Shown: piece by piece, positions 27,764 to 36,403 of the stretch
How the letters are laid out: the number at the start of each line of letters is the position of its first letter
Position numbering within the stretch: position 1 is the first letter of the stretch
NCBI RefSeq assembly: GCF_029222965.1
Contig: NZ_JARHUD010000007.1
Span: 142,545 to 206,544 of the forward strand
DNA length: 64,000 bases
Direction: 5' to 3'
DNA from: Aquibaculum arenosum
Lineage (GTDB): Bacteria > Pseudomonadota > Alphaproteobacteria > Kiloniellales > DSM-21159
Made by a program: the position numbers and the translations under genes
Notes under the pieces: model-generated
Database searches by the model: none
Seen by the model: the letters and a program-made list of their open reading frames with translations, nothing else
Told to the model about the DNA's origin: nothing

Positions 27764-28965
27764 CCGGTTTTGCGCGTTTCGGTCGAGGCGTGAGCGTGGG
27801 AGCGAAGCTTGCCCTTGGCCAGCAGGTCATCGAACCAGAGGCTGTGGTGCTCCTTGGCCCAGTTGCGATCGACGCGGCCGGACCACATGGCGTCGAACGC
27901 ACCCTCCATGCCGATCGTACCGATGTAGATGTGGCCGATGATCAGTCCAATCATCAGCAGCCCGGTGATAACGTGCACCGTCTGGCTGATCTCCATTCCG
28001 CTGTAGCCGAGCAAGAGGAATGGGAACATCAGATTCAGGCCGCTGGCCACCAGCACCGAGCCGCCCAGGATGACAGCCCAGAAAACGATCTTTTGCCCGG
28101 CGTTGAATTTTGGAGCGGGTGGGTTGAGAGATTCTTCGCTGCCCATCCCGCCACCGCGCTTCAGCCATTCCCAATCTACCCGTTTCGGCAGATTCTGCGC
28201 GACCCAGGCTAAGAGCATCACGAACAATCCGATGGTGAAGGGAAGGATCAACATCATGTGCAGCCAAGCGCTGCCGCTGGCCAAGTCGGCAAAGGTCTGA
28301 GGGCCGAGCCAGGGGCGGATTAAGTCGCGCCCATAGAGAATCACCACGCCAGTCAGCGCCAGCAGGACGAAGCTTACGGCCGTCATCCAATGATTGGCCC
28401 GCTCGAAGACATTGAAACGCAGAACGCTTTCGCCGGAGAAGCCTTCTTCTACCTCCACGCGACCGCGCCAGGCGAGGAACAGCGCCAGCAGCGCGCTGAT
28501 TCCAAAAATGTAGACGCCGCCGCCGAACACCACCCAGTTGTTGCGGAAGGCACGCCAGACCCTGCCCTGAGGCTGGGAGAAGACGCCGAGAACTTCGCCG
28601 GGCAGCGCGGTCTGCCCCTCCACGAAGCGCCGGGATTGCAGCAGGTCGCTTTGCGCTTCGGTGCGCGACAGCCAAAGCTGCACCCGCTCTTCCGGTGCCT
28701 GACCGGCCGGCTGCTCGCCATTCTCCAGGGCAGTCTGCTCACCTTCCGGCGAGGGGCCGGTTTCACCGCGCCAGCGCTGCAGCTGCGCGCGTTCCATCAG
28801 GGTCGCGTAGTCCGCAGCGTTCTCCGCCACCGGATCCGGTGCGCCGCCGCCGATCACACCATCGGTTGGGACCACCCGGTCGCTGGAAACGAAGCCGGCA
28901 TAAAGCGTCCAGACCAGCAGGGCGATAAACACCACCGCCGCTATGCCTCCGAAGGCACGTGCCAT
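27760..28965 (-). CDS. fdhC: Formate dehydrogenase gamma subunit (cytochrome b)
   Basis: The 401-residue protein has an N-terminal helix (about 7-26), a hydrophilic segment of about 110 residues, then four to five membrane helices. The heme-ligand histidine contexts of the FdnI-type cytochrome b are visible: NVFERANHWMT, SAWLHMMLI and QTVHVITGLLMIGLIIGH. It takes electrons from the beta subunit to quinone. The extra N-terminal helix and periplasmic segment resemble the longer gamma subunits of Shewanella or Rhodobacter type rather than E. coli FdnI. It follows the beta gene by 14 bases and overlaps the 50-codon gene by four. Confidence 0.92.
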   Translation of the reverse strand: MARAFGGIAAVVFIALLVWTLYAGFVSSDRVVPTDGVIGGGAPDPVAENAADYATLMERAQLQRWRGETGPSPEGEQTALENGEQPAGQAPEERVQLWLSRTEAQSDLLQSRRFVEGQTALPGEVLGVFSQPQGRVWRAFRNNWVVFGGGVYIFGISALLALFLAWRGRVEVEEGFSGESVLRFNVFERANHWMTAVSFVLLALTGVVILYGRDLIRPWLGPQTFADLASGSAWLHMMLILPFTIGLFVMLLAWVAQNLPKRVDWEWLKRGGGMGSEESLNPPAPKFNAGQKIVFWAVILGGSVLVASGLNLMFPFLLLGYSGMEISQTVHVITGLLMIGLIIGHIYIGTIGMEGAFDAMWSGRVDRNWAKEHHSLWFDDLLAKGKLRSHAHASTETRKTG

Positions 28966-28979
28966 TGGCCCAGCTCCTC

Positions 28980-29582
28980 TTAGCTACCCGTGCGCGGCCC
29001 GTAGTAGGCCGTTTCCCATCCCCAGGCGCCGCTGCCGTAGCCGCGGCGCTGGACGCGCTCGCGGTAGATCTCAGACAACTGGTCGCCGTCGCCGGCAAGC
29101 AGCGAGCGGGTGGAACACATCTCGGCGCAGAGCGGCAGCTTGCCTTCGGCGATGCGATTGCGGCCGTACTTGCGCAGTTCAGCTTCGGAGCCGGGTTCCT
29201 CCGGGCCACCGGCGCAGAAGGTGCATTTGTCCATCTTGCCGCGGCTGCCGAAGTTGGACTGCTGCGGGAACTGCGGCGCGCCGAAGGGGCAGGCATAAAA
29301 GCAGTAGCCGCAGCCGATGCAGAGATCCTTGTCGTGCAGCACGATGCCGTAGTCGTTCTGGTAGATGCACTCGACCGGGCAGACGGCGATGCAGGGCGCA
29401 TCGGTGCAGTGCATGCAGGCAATGGAGAGAGAGCGCTCCTGCCCTTCCTCACCGTCGTTCACTGTGAGCACGCGCCGGCGCACCATGCCCCAGGGCACCT
29501 CGTGCTCGTTCTTGCAGGCAACGGAGCAGGCGTTGCACTCGATGCAGCGTTCGGCGTCGCAGAGAAACTTCATTCGGGCCAT
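28980..29582 (-). CDS. fdhB: Formate dehydrogenase beta subunit, four [4Fe-4S] ferredoxin-type
   Basis: The 200-residue protein is cysteine-rich with the four-cluster pattern of molybdoenzyme electron-transfer subunits: CIECNACSVACKNEH (about 13-27), CMHCTDAPCIAVCP, CIGCGYCFYACPFG and a CTFC...CAEMC group. It connects the alpha subunit to the cytochrome b. Unlike E. coli FdnH it has no C-terminal membrane helix, as in shorter FDH beta subunits. It lies 10 bases after the alpha gene. Confidence 0.95.
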   Translation of the reverse strand: MARMKFLCDAERCIECNACSVACKNEHEVPWGMVRRRVLTVNDGEEGQERSLSIACMHCTDAPCIAVCPVECIYQNDYGIVLHDKDLCIGCGYCFYACPFGAPQFPQQSNFGSRGKMDKCTFCAGGPEEPGSEAELRKYGRNRIAEGKLPLCAEMCSTRSLLAGDGDQLSEIYRERVQRRGYGSGAWGWETAYYGPRTGS

Positions 29583-29592
29583 TTCGGGCTCC

Positions 29593-32500
29593 TTATGCGG
29601 GTTCGATGCGGCAGAGGGTGGCTTTCGCTTCCTGCATCAGGGTGACGGCGTCATAGCCATAGGTGGTGGCGTTGTTGGCGGCTTCGCCCACAACATAGGG
29701 CACCGTGCCTGCAGGATAGCGGCCGCTGATGTCCTCACCCTGGAACCAGCCACCGTAGTGGAAGGGCATGAAGACCGTGCCGCGGCCCACGCGGTTGGTG
29801 ATGAGGGCTGGCACGCGCACCCGCGATCCCTCAGGCGTGTGCAGCCACAGCTCAGCGCCCGCCTCGATACCGGCCGCTGCAGCATCGCTGGGATTGATCT
29901 CCGCGAACATGCGGGGTTGGAACTCTGCCAGCCACTTGTTGGACCGGGTGGAATCGCCGCCACCTTCATGCTCAACCAGTCGGCCGCTGGTTAGGATGAG
30001 CGGGAAGTCTTGCGAGAAATCCCGCTGCTGGATGGTGCGGTAGAGGATCGGTAGGCGATAGTCGCGCCGGTCTTCGTAGGTCTGATACTCGGGAAGCAAG
30101 TCACGGCGCGTGGTATAGAGCGGTTCGCGATGGATCGGCACGGGGTCCGGGAAATTCCAGGCCACGGCGCGCGCCTTACCATTGCCAAAAGGTGCCAAGC
30201 CGTGCGCGATCGCCACGCGCTGGATGCCGCCGGAGAGGTCAGTCTTCCAGTTGATGCGCAGCAGTGCTTCGGTGAAGGGGTTCTCATTCAGCGGCGCCTC
30301 CTCTTCGGAATCATTGCCGCCGCCGAACTCCATCTCGCCGAAGCCGTCCTCGGTCTGTTGCTGCGTATCTCCTGATTGTGAATCGTCCGATTCTTCTTTC
30401 TGCGGATTCTCTGCAATGGGTGGACGGTTGGTCTGATAGCTTGTGATGGCCTGCTCTTGCAGGCTGCTACCGTCAGCACCGGGGGCGGTACTGCGCCGTT
30501 GTTCTGGGGACAGGCGCAGATCCTGTTCCTCCAGGAGTTGGCGCAGGCGATCCTCGGCTTCTTCGTCAGAGAGCTCCAGCAAGCTGGGTTCATAGGATTC
30601 GGCGGCGATGGCCATCATTGCCAGCGCCTCCTGGGGCCGAAATTCCCCATTCCAGCCGAACTTGCTCAGCATGGCGAGGGTGATCTCGGGGTAGCCGTCC
30701 GAGATCTCTGAATCCGGTGGCGCGCTGCCTTCAGCCAGCAGGTTGTCGCCTTCATACTCCACGCCCCAGCGGGCGCGGAAGGGCAGCCCTCCCTCGGAAA
30801 CGGCTTTGCTCGCATCGTAGAGCAGCGGGGTTCCTGGGTGGCCGAGTTCCGGCGTGCCCCAGCAGGGCCACGGCAGGCCGTAGTACTCGCCCTCCACTGG
30901 CGCACTCATGCCCAGACAGGTGGTGGTGTCGAACTTGTCCTGATGCTCCATGTGGCGCTTCAGGCGCTCCGGGCTCTGGCCCGTGTAGCCGATGGTCCAG
31001 GTGCCGCGGTTGATTTCGCGGAGCAGGTCTTCCGGCAGCGGCTGGTCGTTCTCGACGGTGATTTGGTTGAAGAGCTCATCGGCGAAACCGAACTTGCGGG
31101 CCAGCAGATAGGTGATCTCATAGTCGCTCTTGGACTCGAAGATCGGCTCGATAACCCGTTCGCGCCATTGCACGGCGCGCTGGGAGTTGGTGACGGATCC
31201 GGCGATCTCCATGGTGTAGCTCGAGGGCAGGAGATAGACCCCGTCGCGCCGCTCTCCCAGCACAGCGGCCAGGGTGGGATGCGGGTCGATGATCAGCAGC
31301 GTATCGAGCTGTTCCAGTGCCCGTTTCGCATCGGCTTGGCGGGTCTGGGAATTCACCGCATGTCCCCAGAACACCATCCCGCGCAGCTGCGTTGGCTGGT
31401 CCAGGTTCTCCACCGACTCCAGCACGCCGTCGAACCAGCGGGACACCGGCATGCCCGTTGTTTCCATCAGCTCCTGCGAGGTGAAGCGGCTCTTCAGCCA
31501 CTCGTAATCCACGTCCCAGACCCGGGCCCAGTGCTGCCAGGCGCCTTGGCTCAAGCCGTAGTAAGCGGGCAGGGTGCTGGAATCGAGCCCCAAGTCGGTG
31601 GCACCCTGCACATTGTCGTGGCCACGGAAAATGTTGGTGCCGCCCCCGGACACGCCGATGTTCCCGAGTGCGAGCTGGAAGATCGAGGCGGCGCGGGTGT
31701 TGGCGTGCCCCTTGGTGGACTGGGTGAGCCCCATGCACCAGACAAGCGTTCCTGGCCGGTTCTCCGCCATAATGCGCGCCACGCGTTCCACCTGGTCGGG
31801 CGCAACACCGGTGATGTTCTCCACCACGTCGGGCGGATAATTCTCGACTTCGGCGCGGATCTCGTCGAAGCCGTAGACGCGGCTTGCGATGTAGTCCTGA
31901 TCCTCCCAGCCATTGCGCAGGATGTGCCAGAGTACGCCCCAGAGGAAGGCAATATCTGTACTGGGCCGGATCCGCACATACTCCGTGGCGTGAGCCGCGG
32001 TGCGGGTGTAGCGCGGGTCGACGACGATGAAGTGCGCCCCCTGCTCCTTGGCGTGCAGCAGGTGCAGCATGGAAATGGGGTGGGCTTCAGCCGGGTTGCC
32101 GCCCAGCAGGAAGATGGCCTTGCTGTTGTGGATGTCGTTGAAGCTGTTGGTCATGGCGCCGTAGCCAAAGGTGTTGGCAACGCCCGCGACCGTGGTGGAG
32201 TGGCAGATCCGCGCCTGGTGGTCGACGTTGTTCGTGCCCCAGAAGGCGGCGAACTTGCGCATCAGGTAGGCCTGCTCGTTGGAGAACTTGGCCGAACCCA
32301 ACCAGTAGACCGCCTCCGGGCCCTCGCGCTCACGGATGGCCAGAAGCCGATCCCCGACCTCCTCAACGGCCTCCGACCAGGAGAGGCGGCGCCACTGGCC
32401 GTCCTCCAACTTCATTGGGTACTTCAGGCGGCGTTCGCCCAGCGCTACTTCCCGCGCCGCCGCACCCTTGGCGCAGTGCGTGCCCATGTTGATGGGACTG

Positions 32501-32814
32501 GCAAAAGCGGGTTCCTGGCCGATCCAGACGCCGTTCTGCACCTCGGCGATGATGCTGCAGCCGACGGCGCAGTAGGGGCAGACGGTCTTGCGTTCCTCGA
32601 TTGCGCCGGTCGGGGCCGGCTCCTGCGCGGGAGCCTTACGCACCCGGGTCGGCGCGAATGTGCCCAATGCGGCCAGTCCCGCAACCGCCATGCCGGAGCC
32701 TTTCAAGAAGGTCCGCCGGTCGATGGTGCCGATGCTTGCAACGGGCGCAGCCAGGCGCCGCGTCTTGGTGCCGGTTAGAGGACGGGTCACGGAAGATGTA
32801 CGCTTCATCAGCAT
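29593..32814 (-). CDS. fdhA: Formate dehydrogenase alpha subunit, Cys-type, Tat-exported
   Basis: The 1073-residue catalytic subunit oxidises formate using a bis-MGD molybdenum or tungsten cofactor. It has a Tat signal (IDRRTFLKGSG, 31-41, after an unusually long n-region), a [4Fe-4S] site at Cys79, 82, 86 and 114, and the active-site ARICHS with Cys204 where E. coli FdnG has selenocysteine. FGYGAMTNSFNDI follows. The C-terminal dinucleotide-binding domain includes LTSGRLVEHE. About residues 795-842 form an acidic, low-complexity stretch (EESDDSQSGD and similar). The usual helper genes (FdhD, TorD-like chaperone, FdhE) are not adjacent. It is divergent from the Rieske gene, with 238 bases between. 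Confidence 0.95.
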   Translation of the reverse strand: MLMKRTSSVTRPLTGTKTRRLAAPVASIGTIDRRTFLKGSGMAVAGLAALGTFAPTRVRKAPAQEPAPTGAIEERKTVCPYCAVGCSIIAEVQNGVWIGQEPAFASPINMGTHCAKGAAAREVALGERRLKYPMKLEDGQWRRLSWSEAVEEVGDRLLAIREREGPEAVYWLGSAKFSNEQAYLMRKFAAFWGTNNVDHQARICHSTTVAGVANTFGYGAMTNSFNDIHNSKAIFLLGGNPAEAHPISMLHLLHAKEQGAHFIVVDPRYTRTAAHATEYVRIRPSTDIAFLWGVLWHILRNGWEDQDYIASRVYGFDEIRAEVENYPPDVVENITGVAPDQVERVARIMAENRPGTLVWCMGLTQSTKGHANTRAASIFQLALGNIGVSGGGTNIFRGHDNVQGATDLGLDSSTLPAYYGLSQGAWQHWARVWDVDYEWLKSRFTSQELMETTGMPVSRWFDGVLESVENLDQPTQLRGMVFWGHAVNSQTRQADAKRALEQLDTLLIIDPHPTLAAVLGERRDGVYLLPSSYTMEIAGSVTNSQRAVQWRERVIEPIFESKSDYEITYLLARKFGFADELFNQITVENDQPLPEDLLREINRGTWTIGYTGQSPERLKRHMEHQDKFDTTTCLGMSAPVEGEYYGLPWPCWGTPELGHPGTPLLYDASKAVSEGGLPFRARWGVEYEGDNLLAEGSAPPDSEISDGYPEITLAMLSKFGWNGEFRPQEALAMMAIAAESYEPSLLELSDEEAEDRLRQLLEEQDLRLSPEQRRSTAPGADGSSLQEQAITSYQTNRPPIAENPQKEESDDSQSGDTQQQTEDGFGEMEFGGGNDSEEEAPLNENPFTEALLRINWKTDLSGGIQRVAIAHGLAPFGNGKARAVAWNFPDPVPIHREPLYTTRRDLLPEYQTYEDRRDYRLPILYRTIQQRDFSQDFPLILTSGRLVEHEGGGDSTRSNKWLAEFQPRMFAEINPSDAAAAGIEAGAELWLHTPEGSRVRVPALITNRVGRGTVFMPFHYGGWFQGEDISGRYPAGTVPYVVGEAANNATTYGYDAVTLMQEAKATLCRIEPA

Positions 32815-33052
32815 GACGGCCTCACAGATAGCTGGCGCCTCATGCCAAGACGCTCGGACCGATACCTCCAGTTGGACATTGCCCCACCTCCAAAGCGATC
32901 AATCTCCAATCACAGCAACAACGGGGCTGCGGCGAGGTTCCATGCGAAGCTGGAATCGCTACCTGTTTCCGCGGTTCCCGGCGCCCTACCGCATTGTAAC
33001 TTTGGCACGATTTCCAGAGACTTGCCGCCGCACTGAAATCAGGGAGACGTGG

Positions 33053-34090
33053 ATGACAGCTTCGCTGCAGCGCAATCTGCCGGCGCACTTCTATGTTGAT
33101 CCAGGCGTGTACGTCGCCGAGCGGCAGGCGGTTTTTCGCCGCTCCTGGCAATTGCTGGGTCCGGAAAGTCAGGTGGCTGCGCCCGGCGACTATCTCGCTG
33201 TCGAGCTGGCCGGGTGGCACCTTTTCGTACTGCGCGGTCGCGACGGTGTCCTGCGCGGCTTCCACAATCTCTGCCGCCACCGCGGTGCCCGCCTGCTGGC
33301 GGAAGGGCAGGGGCGTTGCAACCTCTTGCGCTGCCCCTATCACAACTGGGTGTATGACCAGGAGGGACGGCTGCAGAAGGCGCCCTGGTTTGGCGAGTAT
33401 CCCGATTTCCGCCTGGAGGATTGGCCGCTCGAGCCCGTGTCGGTGGCAAGCTGGCGCGGCCTGCTCTTCCTCGCCATCGAGCCGGAACAGGATCTGCTGG
33501 AGCAGCTGGGCGATCTGCCGGAAGAGGTGGCCGACCACCCGCTCGAATCCTTCACCGCGCTGGCAACCCGGCGCTTCGTGATGGCGGCGAACTGGAAGAC
33601 CTACACCGACAACTTCGTTGAAGGGTATCACATCCCCGGCATTCACCCGGGTTTCCTGCGCACCATTGAATTCGAGGGCTTCGAGACCCGGGTGCGCCAG
33701 AGCATGATCCGCATGACGGCGCCTCAGAAAGAGGGCTCTTTCTATGGCGGCAAGTGGATGTGGATGTGGCCGAACTGGACGCTTTCCACCTTCCCGGGCG
33801 GCATGAACACCAGCCGGATCAACCCGCTGGGGCCGGAGCGCACGGAGCTCGTCTATCACTTCTATTTTGCGGACAGCAGCGCCGAGGGGACCGAGGCGCG
33901 GCAGCGAACCATCGAGGGCAACTGTGCGATCGTGGAGGAGGATTTCGGCATCTGCGAGGAGACGCAGCGCAACTATGCCTCCGGCGCCTACAGCCCGGGC
34001 CCGCTCAGCCCGCGCCACGAACCCGCCGTCGCCTACTTCCAGCAGCGGGTGCAGGCGAGCCTGGCGCCCGAGGAACGGGCCGCGCAATAG
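33053..34090 (+). CDS. Rieske [2Fe-2S] aromatic ring-hydroxylating oxygenase alpha subunit family
   Basis: The 345-residue protein has the Rieske centre CRHRG and CPYHNW (Cys74, His76, Cys94, His97). The mononuclear iron site is in TDNFVEGYHIPGIH (about 184-197; the aspartate, two histidines and bridging residues are present). It should hydroxylate or demethylate an organic substrate using electrons from a separate reductase. No ferredoxin, reductase or beta subunit gene lies nearby, so the partner must be encoded elsewhere. AGGGAGA precedes the ATG at 33053; a much longer open frame from 32588 runs opposite the fdh alpha gene and is not the start. The substrate is unknown. Confidence 0.9.
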   Translation: MTASLQRNLPAHFYVDPGVYVAERQAVFRRSWQLLGPESQVAAPGDYLAVELAGWHLFVLRGRDGVLRGFHNLCRHRGARLLAEGQGRCNLLRCPYHNWVYDQEGRLQKAPWFGEYPDFRLEDWPLEPVSVASWRGLLFLAIEPEQDLLEQLGDLPEEVADHPLESFTALATRRFVMAANWKTYTDNFVEGYHIPGIHPGFLRTIEFEGFETRVRQSMIRMTAPQKEGSFYGGKWMWMWPNWTLSTFPGGMNTSRINPLGPERTELVYHFYFADSSAEGTEARQRTIEGNCAIVEEDFGICEETQRNYASGAYSPGPLSPRHEPAVAYFQQRVQASLAPEERAAQ

Positions 34091-34152
34091 CGGCGCTGGT
34101 TGCTTGACCCTGGCGCGGCGAGGGCCTAAACCCCGATGCGAAGTGCGGCGCG

Positions 34153-34229
34153 CGGGGCGTAGCGCAGTCTGGTAGCGCATCTGCTTTGGGAGCAGAGGGT
34201 CGCTGGTTCGAATCCGGCCGCCCCGACCA
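34153..34229 (+). tRNA. tRNA-Pro (anticodon TGG)
   Basis: The acceptor stem CGGGGCG pairs with CGCCCCG, followed by A and an encoded CCA. The D arm TAGCGCAGTCTGGTAGCGCA, anticodon stem TCTGC/GCAGA around the loop TTTGGGA (anticodon TGG) and the T loop GGTTCGAATCC are all present. The CCA end overlaps an ATG of the frame of the next gene, but that gene very likely starts at 34265. Confidence 0.97.
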
Positions 34230-34264
34230 TGCCGCCACGGAACCTTGAACGGACGGAAAGAGCC

Positions 34265-34570
34265 ATGCAGGTGCGGATCTTCCAGCTTCCCAAGACGGCC
34301 ATGCAATCGGGCCGCGGCAACACCCGGCGCTGGGTGCTGGAATTCGAGCCCGCCGCGCCACGCAGCATCGAGCCGCTGATGGGCTGGACCTCCTCGCCCG
34401 ACACGCGCCAGCAGCTGCGCCTTTGGTTCGAGACCGCGGAGGAAGCCGTGGCCTATGCCGAGAAGCATGGCTACATGTACAGCGTTGAGCGGCCGCGCGA
34501 GCGCACGCTGCGCCCCAAGGCCTACGCCGACAATTTCCGCGTCGACCGCCTGAACCGCTGGACCCACTGA
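34265..34570 (+). CDS. NDUFS4-like ETC complex I subunit
   Basis: The 101-residue protein has the conserved features of the NDUFS4 family (PF04800): VRIFQLPKTAMQSGRG near the start, RRWVLEFEP, GWTSSPDTRQQLRLWF, and the end KAYADNFRVDRLNRWTH. In alphaproteobacteria this small protein is an accessory subunit of NADH:quinone oxidoreductase, homologous to the mitochondrial 18-kDa subunit. The start at 34265 follows GGAAAGAG; the frame extends back to the tRNA-Pro CCA end. It is placed between two tRNA genes. Confidence 0.93.
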   Translation: MQVRIFQLPKTAMQSGRGNTRRWVLEFEPAAPRSIEPLMGWTSSPDTRQQLRLWFETAEEAVAYAEKHGYMYSVERPRERTLRPKAYADNFRVDRLNRWTH

Positions 34571-34598
34571 CCCCGCCAGGCCCGCCACCCTGGCCAAA

Positions 34599-34675
34599 GC
34601 GCCCTTAGCTCAGCTGGATAGAGCAAGTGCCTTCTAAGCACTAGGTCGCAGGTTCAAGTCCTGCAGGGCGCGCCA
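34599..34675 (+). tRNA. tRNA-Arg (anticodon TCT)
   Basis: The acceptor stem GCGCCCT pairs with AGGGCGC, followed by G and encoded CCA. The D arm TAGCTCAGCTGGATAGAGCA, the anticodon stem AGTGC/GCACT around CTTCTAA (anticodon TCT) and the T arm with GGTTCAAGTCC are present. A small accessory patch begins directly downstream, as often seen at tRNA-Arg genes, but no copy of the tRNA 3' end was found that would mark an attachment site. Confidence 0.97.
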
Positions 34676-34718
34676 TTTTCTGTCTTGTTCATTCTCCGAA
34701 AGGCATCTCGGGCCGATC

Positions 34719-35078
34719 TTACGCCTCGGTTTTCCTTCCGGTTCGCGGCGAAGCGGCTATGCCGAGGAACACGGTCATGGCCCGATTGATCCGCACCATG
34801 TCCTCGTCATCAAGCCGTCCGACACGCGCGCCCAGCTTTGCCTTGGGGACGGTGGTGATCTTGTCCACCATCAGCCGGCAAGCGAAGCGCAGGCCGTTGC
34901 GCTCGTTCGGCTCAACCATCAGGCGGAAAAGCGGGGCGTCAGTGGGATCGGTGGTGAAGGCGCATATCGTGATGGAGTCGGTTGCGTCGAAGTTGTCGTC
35001 CTGAACGATCACGACCGGGCGAGGTTTCCCCACATAGTCCCTGCCGCCAGAAACGGTCCAGATCTCGCCGCGCCTCAT
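34719..35078 (-). CDS. Type II toxin-antitoxin toxin, PemK/MazF family
   Basis: The 119-residue protein starts MRRGEIWTVSGG and contains GKPRPVVIVQDD, the family's conserved strand and loop. KITTVPKAKLGARVGRLDDEDM follows, with the conserved threonine and the C-terminal helix. PemK/MazF toxins are sequence-specific RNases that cut mRNA. The start overlaps the antitoxin stop by four bases, the usual coupling. It lies 43 bases downstream of tRNA-Arg on the opposite strand. Confidence 0.92.
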   Translation of the reverse strand: MRRGEIWTVSGGRDYVGKPRPVVIVQDDNFDATDSITICAFTTDPTDAPLFRLMVEPNERNGLRFACRLMVDKITTVPKAKLGARVGRLDDEDMVRINRAMTVFLGIAASPRTGRKTEA

Positions 35079-35299
35079 TCATCGTCCCAAGCGGACACCG
35101 CGTCGATGAAAGCCTGATCCTCTTGCGCGAGATTGCTTTCGGCGACCGCCTTCGACTGGCGATGCGCCTGCTCCCGGAAGGAAGCCGCTCGCACGTCCGG
35201 AACCCAAATTTGGACGGGCCGCAAACCCTGCGCACGCAGCCGCTCGCGGTGCTGGCGAACCTTAGCCTGCACGGACTTCGAATTGGATGCTGTTGCCAT
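35075..35299 (-). CDS. Antitoxin MazE-like family protein
   Basis: From the ATG at 35297-35299 the product is 74 residues: a basic N-terminal region (VQAKVRQHRERLRAQGLRP) then VQIWVPDVR, AASFREQAHRQSKAV and an acidic end AFIDAVSAWDDE. This matches small antitoxins (DUF3018, MazE-like) paired with PemK toxins; the N-terminal part should bind DNA and the tail should neutralise the toxin. An earlier ATG at 35353 adds 18 residues. The operon is probably repressed by the complex, but no clear operator repeat was found upstream. Confidence 0.88.
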   Translation of the reverse strand: MATASNSKSVQAKVRQHRERLRAQGLRPVQIWVPDVRAASFREQAHRQSKAVAESNLAQEDQAFIDAVSAWDDE

Positions 35300-35465
35300 G
35301 GTACATATCCGCGATGAAGTTTCATGTAACCTACCATAATGCACCGCGATCAACCACCGGCATTACTCTCGACAGAGTTCGCTCATTCGCTCACCGTCCA
35401 GAAGACGCAGCACGCGCTGCCAGTAGGGCAACCCTTAGGTAACACTGAGGTAACGCGAAGCCCGC

Positions 35466-36239
35466 TCACAGGTTTTGGGTGATGCGCGCGCAGAAATGGT
35501 TGGCCAGGGATTGGACCTCCTTCTGCCGGCTTGACCACTCGTCCTTCCGTTCGCCCAGGTAACCCGCTCTCGCGTAAACGAGCAGTTCAGCAGCCGTCGT
35601 GGGCAGGCGAGCTATTGCCCAATCCGCTGCAACATCCTTCGGCACGAAGTCGCCTGTCTCCACCGTCCGCCACATTCTTGCGAGTGTCAGAAGGACATTG
35701 CGCTCATCGCCGGCGAGCGCATCGAGAAGTGCCGGCAGTGTTTCTCCGATCGCTCGGCGGATTTCGGCTTCCGGAATGCATGGCAACAACTCGGCCGGAT
35801 CGGGTCCCAGTAGCGCTCTGGCCTCACGGCGGGCTTGTGCCAGCAGCAAGGTGAATTCCGGATCGACCACGGCCTTCGGCCGCGCGCCAGCCTCAAATGC
35901 TGTACGCAACCATTCACCGTAGACCAGCTCGGCGCGTGGTGGATACGCCTCTGACCTGAGAGTGTCGTGGTGAAAGACGAGAAGTTCGAGCGGTCGCGGG
36001 CCATTCGGGGCTGCGGGATGGCGCCCTGAAATGTGCATCAATGATGCCACCAGAGATTCGCGCTTTGCTTGAGTGACCGGCTGGTCGACCACAGCAAGCA
36101 GGTCTACATCGCTTTGGGGACGGAGGCCGCCCGCCACTGCTGAGCCATGCAAGTACATTGCCATGAGCGCAGGGCCAAAAGCACCTTGGGCCTGCGCAAG
36201 GGCCTGCCTGGCCTCTGCGGGCATCTCAAGCCTGTTCAC
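35466..36239 (-). CDS. AadA-like aminoglycoside nucleotidyltransferase, ANT(3'')-type
   Basis: The 257-residue protein is collinear with AadA. It has the nucleotidyltransferase motif YLHGSAVAGGLRPQSDVDLL with the two metal-binding aspartates, a glutamate in PLELLVF, GEWLR, GDERNVLLTLARMW, PKDVAADWAIARLP and AGYLGERKDEW. These positions match the nucleotide, magnesium and drug contact residues of streptomycin/spectinomycin adenylyltransferases, so the enzyme may be active. Whether it gives resistance in its host is not shown. It lies in an accessory patch with a toxin-antitoxin pair but without integron attC or transposon ends. Confidence 0.88.
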   Translation of the reverse strand: MNRLEMPAEARQALAQAQGAFGPALMAMYLHGSAVAGGLRPQSDVDLLAVVDQPVTQAKRESLVASLMHISGRHPAAPNGPRPLELLVFHHDTLRSEAYPPRAELVYGEWLRTAFEAGARPKAVVDPEFTLLLAQARREARALLGPDPAELLPCIPEAEIRRAIGETLPALLDALAGDERNVLLTLARMWRTVETGDFVPKDVAADWAIARLPTTAAELLVYARAGYLGERKDEWSSRQKEVQSLANHFCARITQNL

Positions 36240-36403
36240 TTCATCTGCTCGCGCGTGAGAGCTCGACCGAAAATTAAGTTCAGTGATTTCAGCCAGTTAT
36301 GATTCTCATGGGTTGCGACACCTTGGAGAAAAGCAATGCCTTGGACTGACATCGACATGGGTACACCCTTGGTCCGAAGGGGTTGCCGATGGTCTGTAGG
36401 GTT

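Noticed and set aside
30838..32778. Long rightward open frame of 646 codons
   Set aside because: It lies wholly opposite the fdhA gene, has low-complexity arginine/valine/alanine-rich content without domains, and arises from GC-rich third-position bias.
32927..32957. Inverted repeat GGTTCCA...TGGAATC upstream of the Rieske gene
   Set aside because: Short, imperfect and without a second copy; could be chance in a 238-base promoter region.
32588..33052. 5' extension of the Rieske gene frame
   Set aside because: The extension overlaps the start of fdhA on the other strand and is not Rieske-like; a ribosome site and ATG at 33053 fit the family start.
34676..35400. tRNA-Arg attachment-site duplication
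   Set aside because: No repeat of the tRNA 3' end was found downstream to rpmE and there is no integrase gene.
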